Of a DNA stretch of 5,372 nucleotides, positions 1 to 5,372 are shown piece after piece. Each line of letters starts with the position of its first letter. Position 1 is the stretch's first letter. A program made the position numbers and the translations under genes. The notes under the pieces are model-generated. The model was not told the DNA's origin, searched no databases, and was given only the letters and a program-made list of their open reading frames with translations. Source of the DNA: Firmicutes bacterium UBA1426 (GTDB lineage Bacteria; Bacillota; Clostridia; Peptostreptococcales; Anaerovoracaceae). The stretch covers positions 1 through 5,372 of the forward strand of contig DCUA01000136.1 of assembly GCA_002329675.1 (NCBI GenBank). The letters are read 5' to 3'.

Positions 1-1754
1 ATCTGTGAACTGAGCTCATTGCGAGTCACTTCCTCGCCGTTGTGGCGTACGATCTCCGCGACCACCTGGCGTTCTCCTTTCACGCCGGAGGATTTAACAG
101 CCTGCTCTCCTTTATAAAGGGTTGCCGTTTCCTCGTAGGTGATTTCATAATCGATAGGCACTGTATATTCAGCAACCTCTGTGGTCCGCACTGTCAATAC
201 CGGGCAGACTTTGTTGAGAACCAGTTCGTCACCGATTTGCAGTCTTGCCGGATCAACACCGGGATTTGCCTGCTGAAGCTCCTCTGAGCTCAATCCCAGG
301 TTTTTCGCAATCTGGTTGAATGTATCTCCTGAAACTACGGAATAGGTCTTGATCTGTACTGCTCCTGTGAGCATGTAATCAAGAACCTCTTCTTCTTTTT
401 GAATGTTCCCTATCTTTGTATTTACTTCGACGATTTCTATATCTTCCGCAAATCCGATGGATTCATACTCAATAGACTCACTGTCCACCAAATAGGTGCT
501 TTGAATGTCGCTGAGTATTTTTTCCGCACATTTTTTACTGTAAAGGATGGCTTTCGTCTGCCCATCTACCTGAATGGCATATGCGGAGGCGTTCATGTCC
601 CTTAAATATGTAAATTCGTTAAGTACATCTTCCTTGGAGTCCACATCCAGTCCCGTGCCGATGACCTTGCGAAAACTGATGTCCTTTTCCTTGTCAATGG
701 TTATTTCGGCACCGTAGGCATATGTAAGCTTGTCCCCTATTATATCAATGGTCTTGTAAACATCCTGATAGTCTTTGACGATGCCTATGACCTTGCCGTT
801 ATACATGTATTCATAGGCCGTAATAGAGCCGACCCATATGGTGGCCGCCCCGGCCAGCACTGCAAGAGCGGCAACACTTCCCAGGAGTTGGCGCTTGTGA
901 CCTTCGCACCATTCTCTTGCCTCTCTTTGTTTTCTCATAAAGAAGCAGAATCTGCGAGAAGTTTTTATGAAGAGCTTGTCCAAAGAATAATCAACCCGAT
1001 CCACGACCACCGCCGCTTTAGCGGAGAAGATGGCTTCTCTGGGCGAGATCCGGGCCCCGAGAGCCTGTACCTTCGCTGATATTTCTTTATTAATAAAGGA
1101 AAGTATAATAGAAGCGATGGAAGAGGTAATAACAGCTGTCCGTTTCAGCTTTGCCTGAACGCAGATCACTGTCTTATCTATGAAGAGATTCAACCGGTTA
1201 TCTGCAGGCTCTTCCTGAGCTTCTGCATTGTCGATTGCTATATTACTGGTCTCTGCTTTCTGAATTTCAGTGTTTTCGATCTCTATCTTCTCAACTTGTA
1301 TGTTTTCAGTTTCTACTTGTTGGGTCTCTATGTTCTTAATTGTCTCAGCCTCTGTTTCTATGCCTTCTGTCTGCATGATTTCGACAGCTGCAGCCTCTTC
1401 CGGTAAACGGGAGGGTCTTTTTCTGCCATTTCTTTTTTTGTTTCTTTTGCACTGCGTCTCCAGGGCAGCCTTGTACTGTTCCCTCTGCTGTTGCCTCTCT
1501 CTGGATATTCTCTCCAGAGCTTCCTCTATGCTCTCTTCCCTTACAAGATCGGGGTCTTCCAATTTATTTTCCACGACGCGGTCCAGATAAAATTTGGCCT
1601 GTTGCCTGATGAACCTGCGATTTGCACTATCCATGTTATCGTCTTCATAATAAACAGAGGTACCGCTGTTCCAAGTATCTCCAATGCTATTTTTAATGGA
1701 ATTATCATCTTCATTGGCTGATATGATTGACTCACGTGCAGAGATATCTGCCAT
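1..1754 (-). CDS. Membrane-anchored LysM-G5 cell-wall protein, probable M23 peptidase (C-terminus beyond window)
   Basis: This frame is open from the ATG at 1754 to the left edge (584 codons, no stop), so the gene is truncated by the window. Seen: an acidic N-terminus; a Glu/Arg/Gln-rich charged helix (about residues 48-102); a basic patch (103-116, KRNKKRNGRKR); an 11-unit pentapeptide repeat (124-178); a short hydrophobic stretch (206-221); and one clear transmembrane helix (about 290-311) preceded by Arg/Lys. After it come an uncharacterised region starting AYEYMYNGKVIGIVKD (313-465), a LysM domain (470-514, YSVVSGDTFNQIAKN...ANPGVDPARLQIGDELVL) and a G5 domain (from about 519, TVPIDYEITYEE...GERQVV...NGEEVTR). 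LysM binds peptidoglycan and G5 occurs in wall-bound enzymes. In Clostridia the TM-LysM-G5 order usually precedes an M23 endopeptidase; that domain is inferred, not seen. The positive-inside rule places the first ~285 residues in the cytoplasm, which is unusually long. The start is supported by GGAGG five bases upstream and its own promoter. It could instead end in another wall hydrolase domain. Confidence 0.88.
   Translation of the reverse strand, partial: MADISARESIISANEDDNSIKNSIGDTWNSGTSVYYEDDNMDSANRRFIRQQAKFYLDRVVENKLEDPDLVREESIEEALERISRERQQQREQYKAALETQCKRNKKRNGRKRPSRLPEEAAAVEIMQTEGIETEAETIKNIETQQVETENIQVEKIEIENTEIQKAETSNIAIDNAEAQEEPADNRLNLFIDKTVICVQAKLKRTAVITSSIASIILSFINKEISAKVQALGARISPREAIFSAKAAVVVDRVDYSLDKLFIKTSRRFCFFMRKQREAREWCEGHKRQLLGSVAALAVLAGAATIWVGSITAYEYMYNGKVIGIVKDYQDVYKTIDIIGDKLTYAYGAEITIDKEKDISFRKVIGTGLDVDSKEDVLNEFTYLRDMNASAYAIQVDGQTKAILYSKKCAEKILSDIQSTYLVDSESIEYESIGFAEDIEIVEVNTKIGNIQKEEEVLDYMLTGAVQIKTYSVVSGDTFNQIAKNLGLSSEELQQANPGVDPARLQIGDELVLNKVCPVLTVRTTEVAEYTVPIDYEITYEETATLYKGEQAVKSSGVKGERQVVAEIVRHNGEEVTRNELSSQ
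1221..1385 (-). repeat. Degenerate 15-bp tandem repeat coding 11 pentapeptides
   Basis: On the minus strand this stretch reads as eleven consecutive in-phase 15-base units. The best-preserved units resemble ACTGAAAACATAGAA. They encode residues 124-178 of the envelope protein as pentads such as TEGIE, IKNIE, TQQVE, TENIQ, VEKIE, IENTE and IDNAE, with the pattern [T/I/V]-[E/Q/K]-[N/K]-[I/V]-[E/Q]. Similar codons recur at the same position (ATA for Ile in most units), which suggests duplication at the DNA level followed by divergence. It does not match the canonical A(D/N)LxX pentapeptide-repeat fold, because position i-2 to the hydrophobic residue is charged rather than small. Confidence 0.75.
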
Positions 1755-1759
1755 ATGTG

Positions 1760-1764
1760 CCTCC
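1760..1764 (-). promoter_or_regulatory. Ribosome binding site of the LysM-G5 gene
   Basis: The minus strand reads GGAGG followed by five bases (CACAT) and then ATG at 1754. This is the only strong Shine-Dalgarno site near the beginning of the frame, so it fixes the start codon and the long cytoplasmic arm. The later in-frame ATG before the membrane helix (residue 273) has no such site. Confidence 0.85.
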
Positions 1765-1766
1765 AG

Positions 1767-1782
1767 TCGTTTAATGAAACGA
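1767..1782 (-). other. Small hairpin in the mRNA leader
   Basis: The minus strand reads TCGTTT-CATT-AAACGA, a perfect 6-bp stem with a 4-base loop, ending two bases before GGAGG. It lies within the predicted leader between the promoter and the start codon. It is too weak and lacks a T-run, so it is not an intrinsic terminator. It could stabilise the transcript or modulate ribosome access; no function can be shown from the sequence. Confidence 0.45.
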
Positions 1783-1808
1783 TGTTTTTACATATATGTG
1801 TGTATCAC

Positions 1809-1837
1809 ATTATACCTCTTAACCCCCGTTTTATCAA
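1809..1837 (-). promoter_or_regulatory. Sigma-A-type promoter for the LysM-G5 gene
   Basis: The minus strand has TTGATA (1832-1837, 5 of 6 matches to TTGACA), a 17-base spacer, and a perfect TATAAT (1809-1814). Initiation is expected at about position 1802, giving a leader of roughly 50 bases before the ATG at 1754. The -35 box overlaps the TGA stop codon of the DnaD-family gene, so the wall-protein gene has its own start even though it also lies downstream of the replication operon with no visible terminator between them. Confidence 0.8.
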
Positions 1838-3096
1838 ACCTTTTTTCCAAAGCGCTCAAGTTTGCTGGCAAAGCAGGAACATCTCGCCCCGCTGTCAAGT
1901 ATCCCCATGTCTTTGCAAAGAGGGCAGGTATACCATATGTCCATATAATTGACCTGGAAATTATGATCGGTCAGAAGATACGCTTTTTCGTTGCGCAACG
2001 CATCGGAGCGGTTTTTAAGCTCTTTGATCCTGGTGGAAGCAGTAGACTCCCGGGATAACATAGCTTTTGAAATCTCCATGCTGATCTCTCTGATTTTCTC
2101 TTCGATCTCCTGAATCCGCGGAACTGCCTTGTATACCTCCTGACGCCTTTCCTCTGCCGCGGCCTCATTGTCTGCTCTTTCCTCTTCATAGGATCGCATC
2201 ACTGAAGCGATGAGGCTGTCTCCTGTGCCTTCCTTGGCAGTGGCAGCTGCGTCTTTGCCCTTAGAGGTCAGAACGGTATTCACGTAATTGATATTTGGAT
2301 TTGAAATACCACTTGTTTTCTTACAAGCATCCAGAACTTTATCAATATCCAGCGAGAAATCGTCAAACCAGGTGTCCATGATGCGCTTTTCCTCTTCCGT
2401 GGGATTGCGCATAAAGCCAAGGGCCTTCATCACTCTCTTGTACAGGTAGTGACGGCTGTCTGTTTCCTGCAGATGGGACTCGATGTCTGCAACGGTCTTA
2501 AGTCCTTTTTCAGCCCATTCCTTGACAACAGCGCCCACGTAGTTCAGCCTGCTGTTGTTCCGATTCTTTGTACAATATTCGTAGGCGTACAGGATGGTTT
2601 CCGGAGCCAGATCATAATCCTGAATCCAGCCCAATATGGTCGTCGGTTCCTTTCCTTGAAAAAGACGACCTGTGATCTGCTCGATACGGCTGTACATTTC
2701 CTTAAGCGCTTTATCGCTCATGATCCCTTCCATATTGGCAGGCAATTTGCTTTTCTTATTCTTTGATTTCCCGTTATTACAGTAGATCTGCTCTTTCAGA
2801 TTGACAAACTCAACCTTGTAATGCAGATGATCCGCCGGGTCAGGGTATTGCTTACGGATCACATTTTTGCCTTCCCAGTAAGACCAGGCTTTGAGGACAT
2901 CCTCCACCGGCAGCGACAGCTGCTTGGCAATGTCTTCATTGCTCATGGATACACATATATCGGCGTACATCAGGGCAAACAAATAAACCCTGACAAAATC
3001 ACCGGGGGCATCAGGAATAAATTCATTTATAAATACATTTTCAACTGCTGTGTCATGAAGATAGTAATTACATATCTTTTCCCGTTTAAATACCAT
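1834..3096 (-). CDS. DnaD-family replication initiation protein fused to a loader-like zinc tail
   Basis: Probable primosome component that remodels DNA and helps recruit the replicative helicase. Using the start at 3096 (420 residues), residues about 17-96 resemble the DnaD-type winged helix (VENVFINEFIPDAPGDFVRVYLFALMYAD). Residues ~129-208 form a DnaD/DnaB_2 repeat with the signature NYVGAVVKEW (Tyr186, Trp194). A second, diverged repeat (~216-282) keeps INYVNTVL but lacks the Trp. Residues ~298-420 look like the N-terminal part of clostridial DnaC/DnaI loaders: ERRQEVYKAVPRIQEIEEKI, a coiled coil, then Cys391-x2-Cys394...Cys406-x-Cys408. No AAA+ domain follows; the protein ends 12 residues after the last Cys. 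Start choice: the family normally begins close to the MVFKRE sequence, and AGGAG lies three bases before this ATG. A longer frame from 3138 (434 residues) overlaps the DUF1858 gene by 8 nt but has no clear ribosome site. The DnaD assignment is firm; the fusion reading is a strong inference. Confidence 0.9.
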   Translation of the reverse strand: MVFKREKICNYYLHDTAVENVFINEFIPDAPGDFVRVYLFALMYADICVSMSNEDIAKQLSLPVEDVLKAWSYWEGKNVIRKQYPDPADHLHYKVEFVNLKEQIYCNNGKSKNKKSKLPANMEGIMSDKALKEMYSRIEQITGRLFQGKEPTTILGWIQDYDLAPETILYAYEYCTKNRNNSRLNYVGAVVKEWAEKGLKTVADIESHLQETDSRHYLYKRVMKALGFMRNPTEEEKRIMDTWFDDFSLDIDKVLDACKKTSGISNPNINYVNTVLTSKGKDAAATAKEGTGDSLIASVMRSYEEERADNEAAAEERRQEVYKAVPRIQEIEEKIREISMEISKAMLSRESTASTRIKELKNRSDALRNEKAYLLTDHNFQVNYMDIWYTCPLCKDMGILDSGARCSCFASKLERFGKKV

Positions 3097-3099
3097 TTT

Positions 3100-3104
3100 C
3101 TCCT
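3100..3104 (-). promoter_or_regulatory. Ribosome binding site deciding the DnaD start
   Basis: The minus strand reads AGGAG, AAA, then ATG at 3096. The spacing is short, but it is the best site available: the alternative ATG at 3138 is preceded by GAATGCTGTAATCA with no purine-rich motif. The alternative start could still be used by translational coupling, since it overlaps the DUF1858 stop codon. Confidence 0.55.
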
Positions 3105-3130
3105 GCTCACCGCCTGTTGCGGTATATCCT

Positions 3131-3325
3131 TCACTCATTGATTACAGCATTCAGGGCTTCGATCAGATCCTCCAAAACGACGCCGTGACCTTTAGCCGCC
3201 TCTTCCAGGGTCTCGCTCTGAGCTCCGGAGCAGTTCTGGCAATCCAGACCATAGGAAGTAAGAATCTCTGCGATCCGGTCATCCATATCCAGGATATCGT
3301 TCATGTTCATCTGTTTTGTGATCAT
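3131..3325 (-). CDS. DUF1858 domain mini-protein with CxxC motif
   Basis: A 64-residue protein that is one complete DUF1858 domain. It begins MITKQMNMNDILDMDDRIAEIL, continues with the conserved YGLDCQNCSGAQSETLEEAA segment and ends with a helical DLIEALNAVI. Cys29 and Cys32 form the CxxC pair typical of the family. The domain is also found at the N-terminus of ScdA/RIC-type iron-sulfur repair proteins and in small stand-alone proteins of anaerobes; a redox or metal/cluster role is suspected but not established. No signal peptide or membrane segment is visible, so it should be cytoplasmic. A perfect AGGAGG (3332-3337) lies six bases before the ATG. It sits between the helicase gene and the DnaD-family gene, so it is co-expressed with replication proteins. 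Whether it has a replication role cannot be told from the sequence. Confidence 0.9.
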   Translation of the reverse strand: MITKQMNMNDILDMDDRIAEILTSYGLDCQNCSGAQSETLEEAAKGHGVVLEDLIEALNAVINE

Positions 3326-3384
3326 ATTGTACCTCCTACCTCACTAAGTAACAGGAATCAACCACCGAGCTTTTGTTGCATGTG

Positions 3385-4731
3385 CTAAAAGGGCTCGGTC
3401 AAATGACTTGTATCCACAAACCTCGTATACTTGCCCAACCACGTGACTTCTACGACACCGGTGGGGCCGCTGCGCTGCTTTGCAATGTTGATTTCACAAA
3501 TATTGGGCTTATCCGTGTCTTGATTATAATATTCGTCCCGATAGAGGAACATTACGATATCCGCATCCTGCTCGATGGAGCCGGATTCCCGCAAATCGGA
3601 CAGGATCGGCCTGTGGTCGGTCCTCTGCTCCGGGGCACGGGATAGCTGAGAGAGCACAATTACCGGGCATTCCATCTCTCTTGCAAGCTGCTTCAGATAT
3701 CTGGACAAGGCGGTGATCTCCTGCTGTCTGCTTTCTGCTCTGCCCTCAAAGGACATCAGCTGAAGGTAGTCGATCACTATGAGATCCAGGCCTTTCTCCG
3801 CCTTGAGACGGCGGCATTTATTCTTCATCTCGAGAACGCTGACACCGGGGGTGTCATCTATGTATATATTCGCCTCAGATAGCTTGTCAATAGCCTGGTA
3901 CAGCTGATCCCAATCGGTGCGCTCGAGACTGCCTGTCTTGAGTTTCTGCATGTCCACCCGGGCTTCCATGGCAAGGAGCCGCTGCCCAAGTTGCTCTTTT
4001 GCCATCTCCAGGCTGAAGATCAGGACGCTTGCATTTCCTTTGAGCGCAGCGTGTTGGGCTACGTTGAGAGCAAAAGCAGTCTTGCCCATACTGGGTCTGG
4101 CAGCCAAAATGATCAGGTCCGACTTCTGGAGGCCGGAGGTCTTTTTGTCAAGACCGCTGAAGCCGGTAGGCAATCCTGTGAGTCCCCCTTCTAACTTGGC
4201 AACTTCATCGATCCGGTTGAGGTTGGTATAGAGCACCTCCTTCAAGGCTTCGTAGTCTCTTTTCTGTCGTGACTGAGCTATTTCAAAAACTGCCTGCTCC
4301 GCATGGTCGAGAACTACTTCCGGCTCTGTCTTTTCCTGATAGGCCTTCTCCATTATATCGGAAGATGCTGCAATCAGACGCCTCAACACGGCCTTTTCAC
4401 CGATGATCCTGGCGTACTGGGCTGCATTGGAAGTAGAGGGTACCATGGTGGACAACTGTGCTATATAGCTCCTGCCGCCGACCATCTCCAGGGTATTCCT
4501 CTTCTTGAGCTCTTCGGAGACCGTTAGCATGTCTACGGATTCACTTTTCCGGTACAGGGCGACGATAGCCTGGTAGATCTCCTGGTGCATCTCACTGTAG
4601 AAGTCTTCCGCTTTCAGGATCTCCAGCACCTCGTAAAGCGCTTCTTTATCTAAAATAATGGATCCTAGCACGGATCTTTCCGCGTCGTCGCTATGTGGAG
4701 GTATCCGTTCCATCTGACTCATATAGGTCAT
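3385..4731 (-). CDS. dnaB: Replicative DNA helicase DnaB
   Basis: Hexameric 5'-3' helicase that unwinds DNA at the replication fork (called DnaC in Bacillus subtilis). The 448 residues match the usual family length, with no intein or truncation. The N-terminal helical domain (about 7-110) begins with IPPHSDDAERSVLGSIILD. A linker follows, then the RecA-like ATPase domain from about 183 (GLPTGFSGLD). Visible motifs are Walker A ARPSMGKT (211-218, Lys217), the catalytic Glu in FSLEM (Glu242), Walker B LIVIDYLQL (317-325, Asp321), LSQLSR (360-365), LRESGSIEQDAD (380-391) and KQRSGPTG (418-425) with the arginine-finger region. The ATG is 12 nt after the rplI stop, and GAGG lies seven bases upstream of it, so the gene is co-transcribed with rplI. 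A Lon-like protease gene that I recall at this junction in some Clostridia is absent here. Its partner for loading is probably the DnaD-family protein two genes downstream. Confidence 0.98.
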   Translation of the reverse strand: MTYMSQMERIPPHSDDAERSVLGSIILDKEALYEVLEILKAEDFYSEMHQEIYQAIVALYRKSESVDMLTVSEELKKRNTLEMVGGRSYIAQLSTMVPSTSNAAQYARIIGEKAVLRRLIAASSDIMEKAYQEKTEPEVVLDHAEQAVFEIAQSRQKRDYEALKEVLYTNLNRIDEVAKLEGGLTGLPTGFSGLDKKTSGLQKSDLIILAARPSMGKTAFALNVAQHAALKGNASVLIFSLEMAKEQLGQRLLAMEARVDMQKLKTGSLERTDWDQLYQAIDKLSEANIYIDDTPGVSVLEMKNKCRRLKAEKGLDLIVIDYLQLMSFEGRAESRQQEITALSRYLKQLAREMECPVIVLSQLSRAPEQRTDHRPILSDLRESGSIEQDADIVMFLYRDEYYNQDTDKPNICEINIAKQRSGPTGVVEVTWLGKYTRFVDTSHLTEPF

Positions 4732-4743
4732 CTTATTGCCTCG

Positions 4744-5187
4744 TTATATTTCAACTATTACTCTGAGTTTTGCTGTGACATTGGTGAATAGCTTGATCTC
4801 TACCACGTGTTCTCCTGTCTGTTTAATGGGGCTTTCCAGGATAAACTTCTTTTTGTCAATCCCGATCCCGTGCTGCTGTTGCAACGCATCCGCTATGTCC
4901 TTTGCTGTGATGGATCCGAAGAGCCTTCCTCCTTCTCCGCCTTTGGTCTTAATGGTGACCCTGAGCATCGCGATTTTCTTTTCCAGTGCCTGGGCAGACT
5001 CTAAGTTTTCCGCCAGAATGGCAGCGTTTGCTGCTTTGATTCTCTCTAATTCCTTCATGTTGGCCGGTGTGGCTTCTTTGACCAGACCTTTGGGGATCAG
5101 GAAGTTTCTTGCATAGCCGTCACTTACATTTACCACATTGCCGGCCTTGCCCATATTTTTTACATCCTGGAGCAGTATCACTTTCAT
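4744..5187 (-). CDS. rplI: 50S ribosomal protein L9
   Basis: Large-subunit ribosomal protein that binds 23S rRNA near the L1 stalk and helps maintain reading frame. The 147 residues are full length. The N-terminal rRNA-binding domain begins [16 protein letters not shown] and contains the L9 signature (residues 13-34: [20 protein letters not shown]..., with Gly24, Tyr25, Asn28, Leu30 and Gly34). A long connecting helix (about 41-74) leads to the C-terminal domain (about 75-147) with [25 protein letters not shown] lies nine bases before the ATG, inside the last codons of the preceding phosphoesterase gene, and only 2 nt separate that stop from this start, so translation is likely coupled. Linkage of gdpP-like, rplI and dnaB genes is conserved in many Bacillota. 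Confidence 0.98.
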   Translation of the reverse strand: MKVILLQDVKNMGKAGNVVNVSDGYARNFLIPKGLVKEATPANMKELERIKAANAAILAENLESAQALEKKIAMLRVTIKTKGGEGGRLFGSITAKDIADALQQQHGIGIDKKKFILESPIKQTGEHVVEIKLFTNVTAKLRVIVEI

Positions 5188-5189
5188 CT

Positions 5190-5372
5190 TTATCGCCCTC
5201 CATTTCTATCGATCATACGGATCAATTCCTTAAGTTCTTCTACTGTATCATCCAGGGACTGGTTCGTCTGGGTCCCGGCAGTGGTCAAGTGTCCGCCGCC
5301 ACCCATCTTTTCCATAATGGTCTGTACGTTGATTTCTCCCAGAGATCTGGCGCTGACTATCGTTTGACCTGT
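5190..5372 (-). CDS. gdpP: C-terminal end of GdpP-like c-di-AMP phosphodiesterase (DHH/DHHA1), partial
   Basis: The last 60 codons of a gene entering from the right edge, ending in TAA at 5190-5192. The visible sequence [20 protein letters not shown] and the following [13 protein letters not shown] are the substrate-binding DHHA1 part of the DHH phosphoesterase superfamily; the GGGGH glycine-rich loop and its histidine are intact. A short helical tail ends in RNGGR. In Bacillota a DHH/DHHA1 protein directly upstream of rplI is GdpP (YybT): a membrane protein with PAS, degenerate GGDEF and DHH/DHHA1 domains that hydrolyses cyclic-di-AMP. The N-terminal domains lie outside the window, so the name rests on gene order plus the DHHA1 motif. 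An NrnA-type oligoribonuclease shares this domain but is not usually in this position. Confidence 0.88.
   Translation of the reverse strand, partial: TGQTIVSARSLGEINVQTIMEKMGGGGHLTTAGTQTNQSLDDTVEELKELIRMIDRNGGR

Noticed and set aside
1270..1590. Plus-strand open frame rich in Ser, Cys, Phe and Met that resembles a secreted or membrane peptide
   Set aside because: It is the antisense of the 15-bp repeat and neighbouring coding sequence of the wall-protein gene; its apparent periodicity comes from that repeat, and the minus-strand gene has a promoter, ribosome site and recognisable domains.
1541..1735. Separate small minus-strand gene at the beginning of the wall-protein region
   Set aside because: It is out of frame with the continuous frame that starts at 1754, which has GGAGG, a promoter and no interruption through to LysM and G5.
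1767..1782. Intrinsic terminator of the replication operon
   Set aside because: The stem is only 6 bp, AT-rich and not followed by a run of T; it lies downstream of the promoter for the next gene.
1755..1833. Remnant of a DnaC AAA+ domain after the DnaD stop codon, reached by frameshift
   Set aside because: Only 79 bases separate the two genes. They are accounted for by the promoter, leader and ribosome site, and no Walker-type sequence is present.
1971..2189. Minus-strand Arg/Lys-rich frame that looks like a small basic DNA-binding protein
   Set aside because: It lies wholly inside the DnaD-family gene in another frame, over its Glu/Arg-rich coiled coil; the composition is a frame artefact.
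3326..3384. Promoter in the dnaB-DUF1858 gap (TTGATT with 17-base spacing)
   Set aside because: The hexamer at the -10 position is TAGGAG, which is part of the ribosome binding site and a poor match to TATAAT. No terminator is visible in the gap either, so read-through from dnaB is the simpler view.
3917..4527. Plus-strand open frames opposite dnaB
   Set aside because: They show no recognisable family features and lie opposite a full-length helicase gene with all its motifs intact.

Overview
The window looks like a chromosomal core region of a low-to-mid GC anaerobic Bacillota, most likely a member of Clostridia. The evidence is the gene order DHH/DHHA1 phosphoesterase - rplI - dnaB, a DnaD-family primosome protein, a DUF1858 CxxC mini-protein, strong AGGAGG-type ribosome binding sites, and a LysM-G5 envelope protein of the clostridial type. 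I cannot name a genus from the sequence alone. All genes lie on the minus strand, so they read from the right edge to the left edge. I found no RNA genes, mobile elements or CRISPR arrays.

Right half (3131-5372): a tightly packed replication/translation operon. The C-terminal end of a GdpP-like cyclic-di-AMP phosphodiesterase is followed after 2 nt by rplI (ribosomal protein L9). After 12 nt comes dnaB (replicative helicase), and after 59 nt a 64-residue DUF1858 protein. A DnaD-family protein follows, whose reading frame can overlap the DUF1858 gene by 8 nt if the longest start is used.

Middle (1834-3096): the DnaD-family protein is unusual. After the winged helix and two DnaD/DnaB_2-type repeats it continues into a coiled coil and a CxxC...CxC zinc-ribbon-like tail. 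This tail resembles the N-terminal part of clostridial DnaC/DnaI helicase loaders, but the AAA+ ATPase is missing and the gene stops right after the zinc motif. It looks like a fusion of a DnaD protein with the helicase-binding half of a loader, encoded two genes after the helicase itself.

Left part (1-1833): a near-consensus sigma-A promoter overlaps the DnaD stop codon and starts a new transcription unit. Its mRNA leader carries a short hairpin just before a GGAGG site. The gene runs off the left edge and is open for 584 codons. It encodes a single-pass membrane protein with an unusually long predicted cytoplasmic arm (about 285 residues, including an 11-unit pentapeptide repeat), then a transmembrane helix, an extracytoplasmic region, LysM and G5. 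By family resemblance it probably ends in an M23 peptidase domain beyond the window.

Together, the right-hand genes couple c-di-AMP turnover, ribosome assembly and helicase loading in one operon. The left-hand gene is an independently transcribed cell-wall protein.
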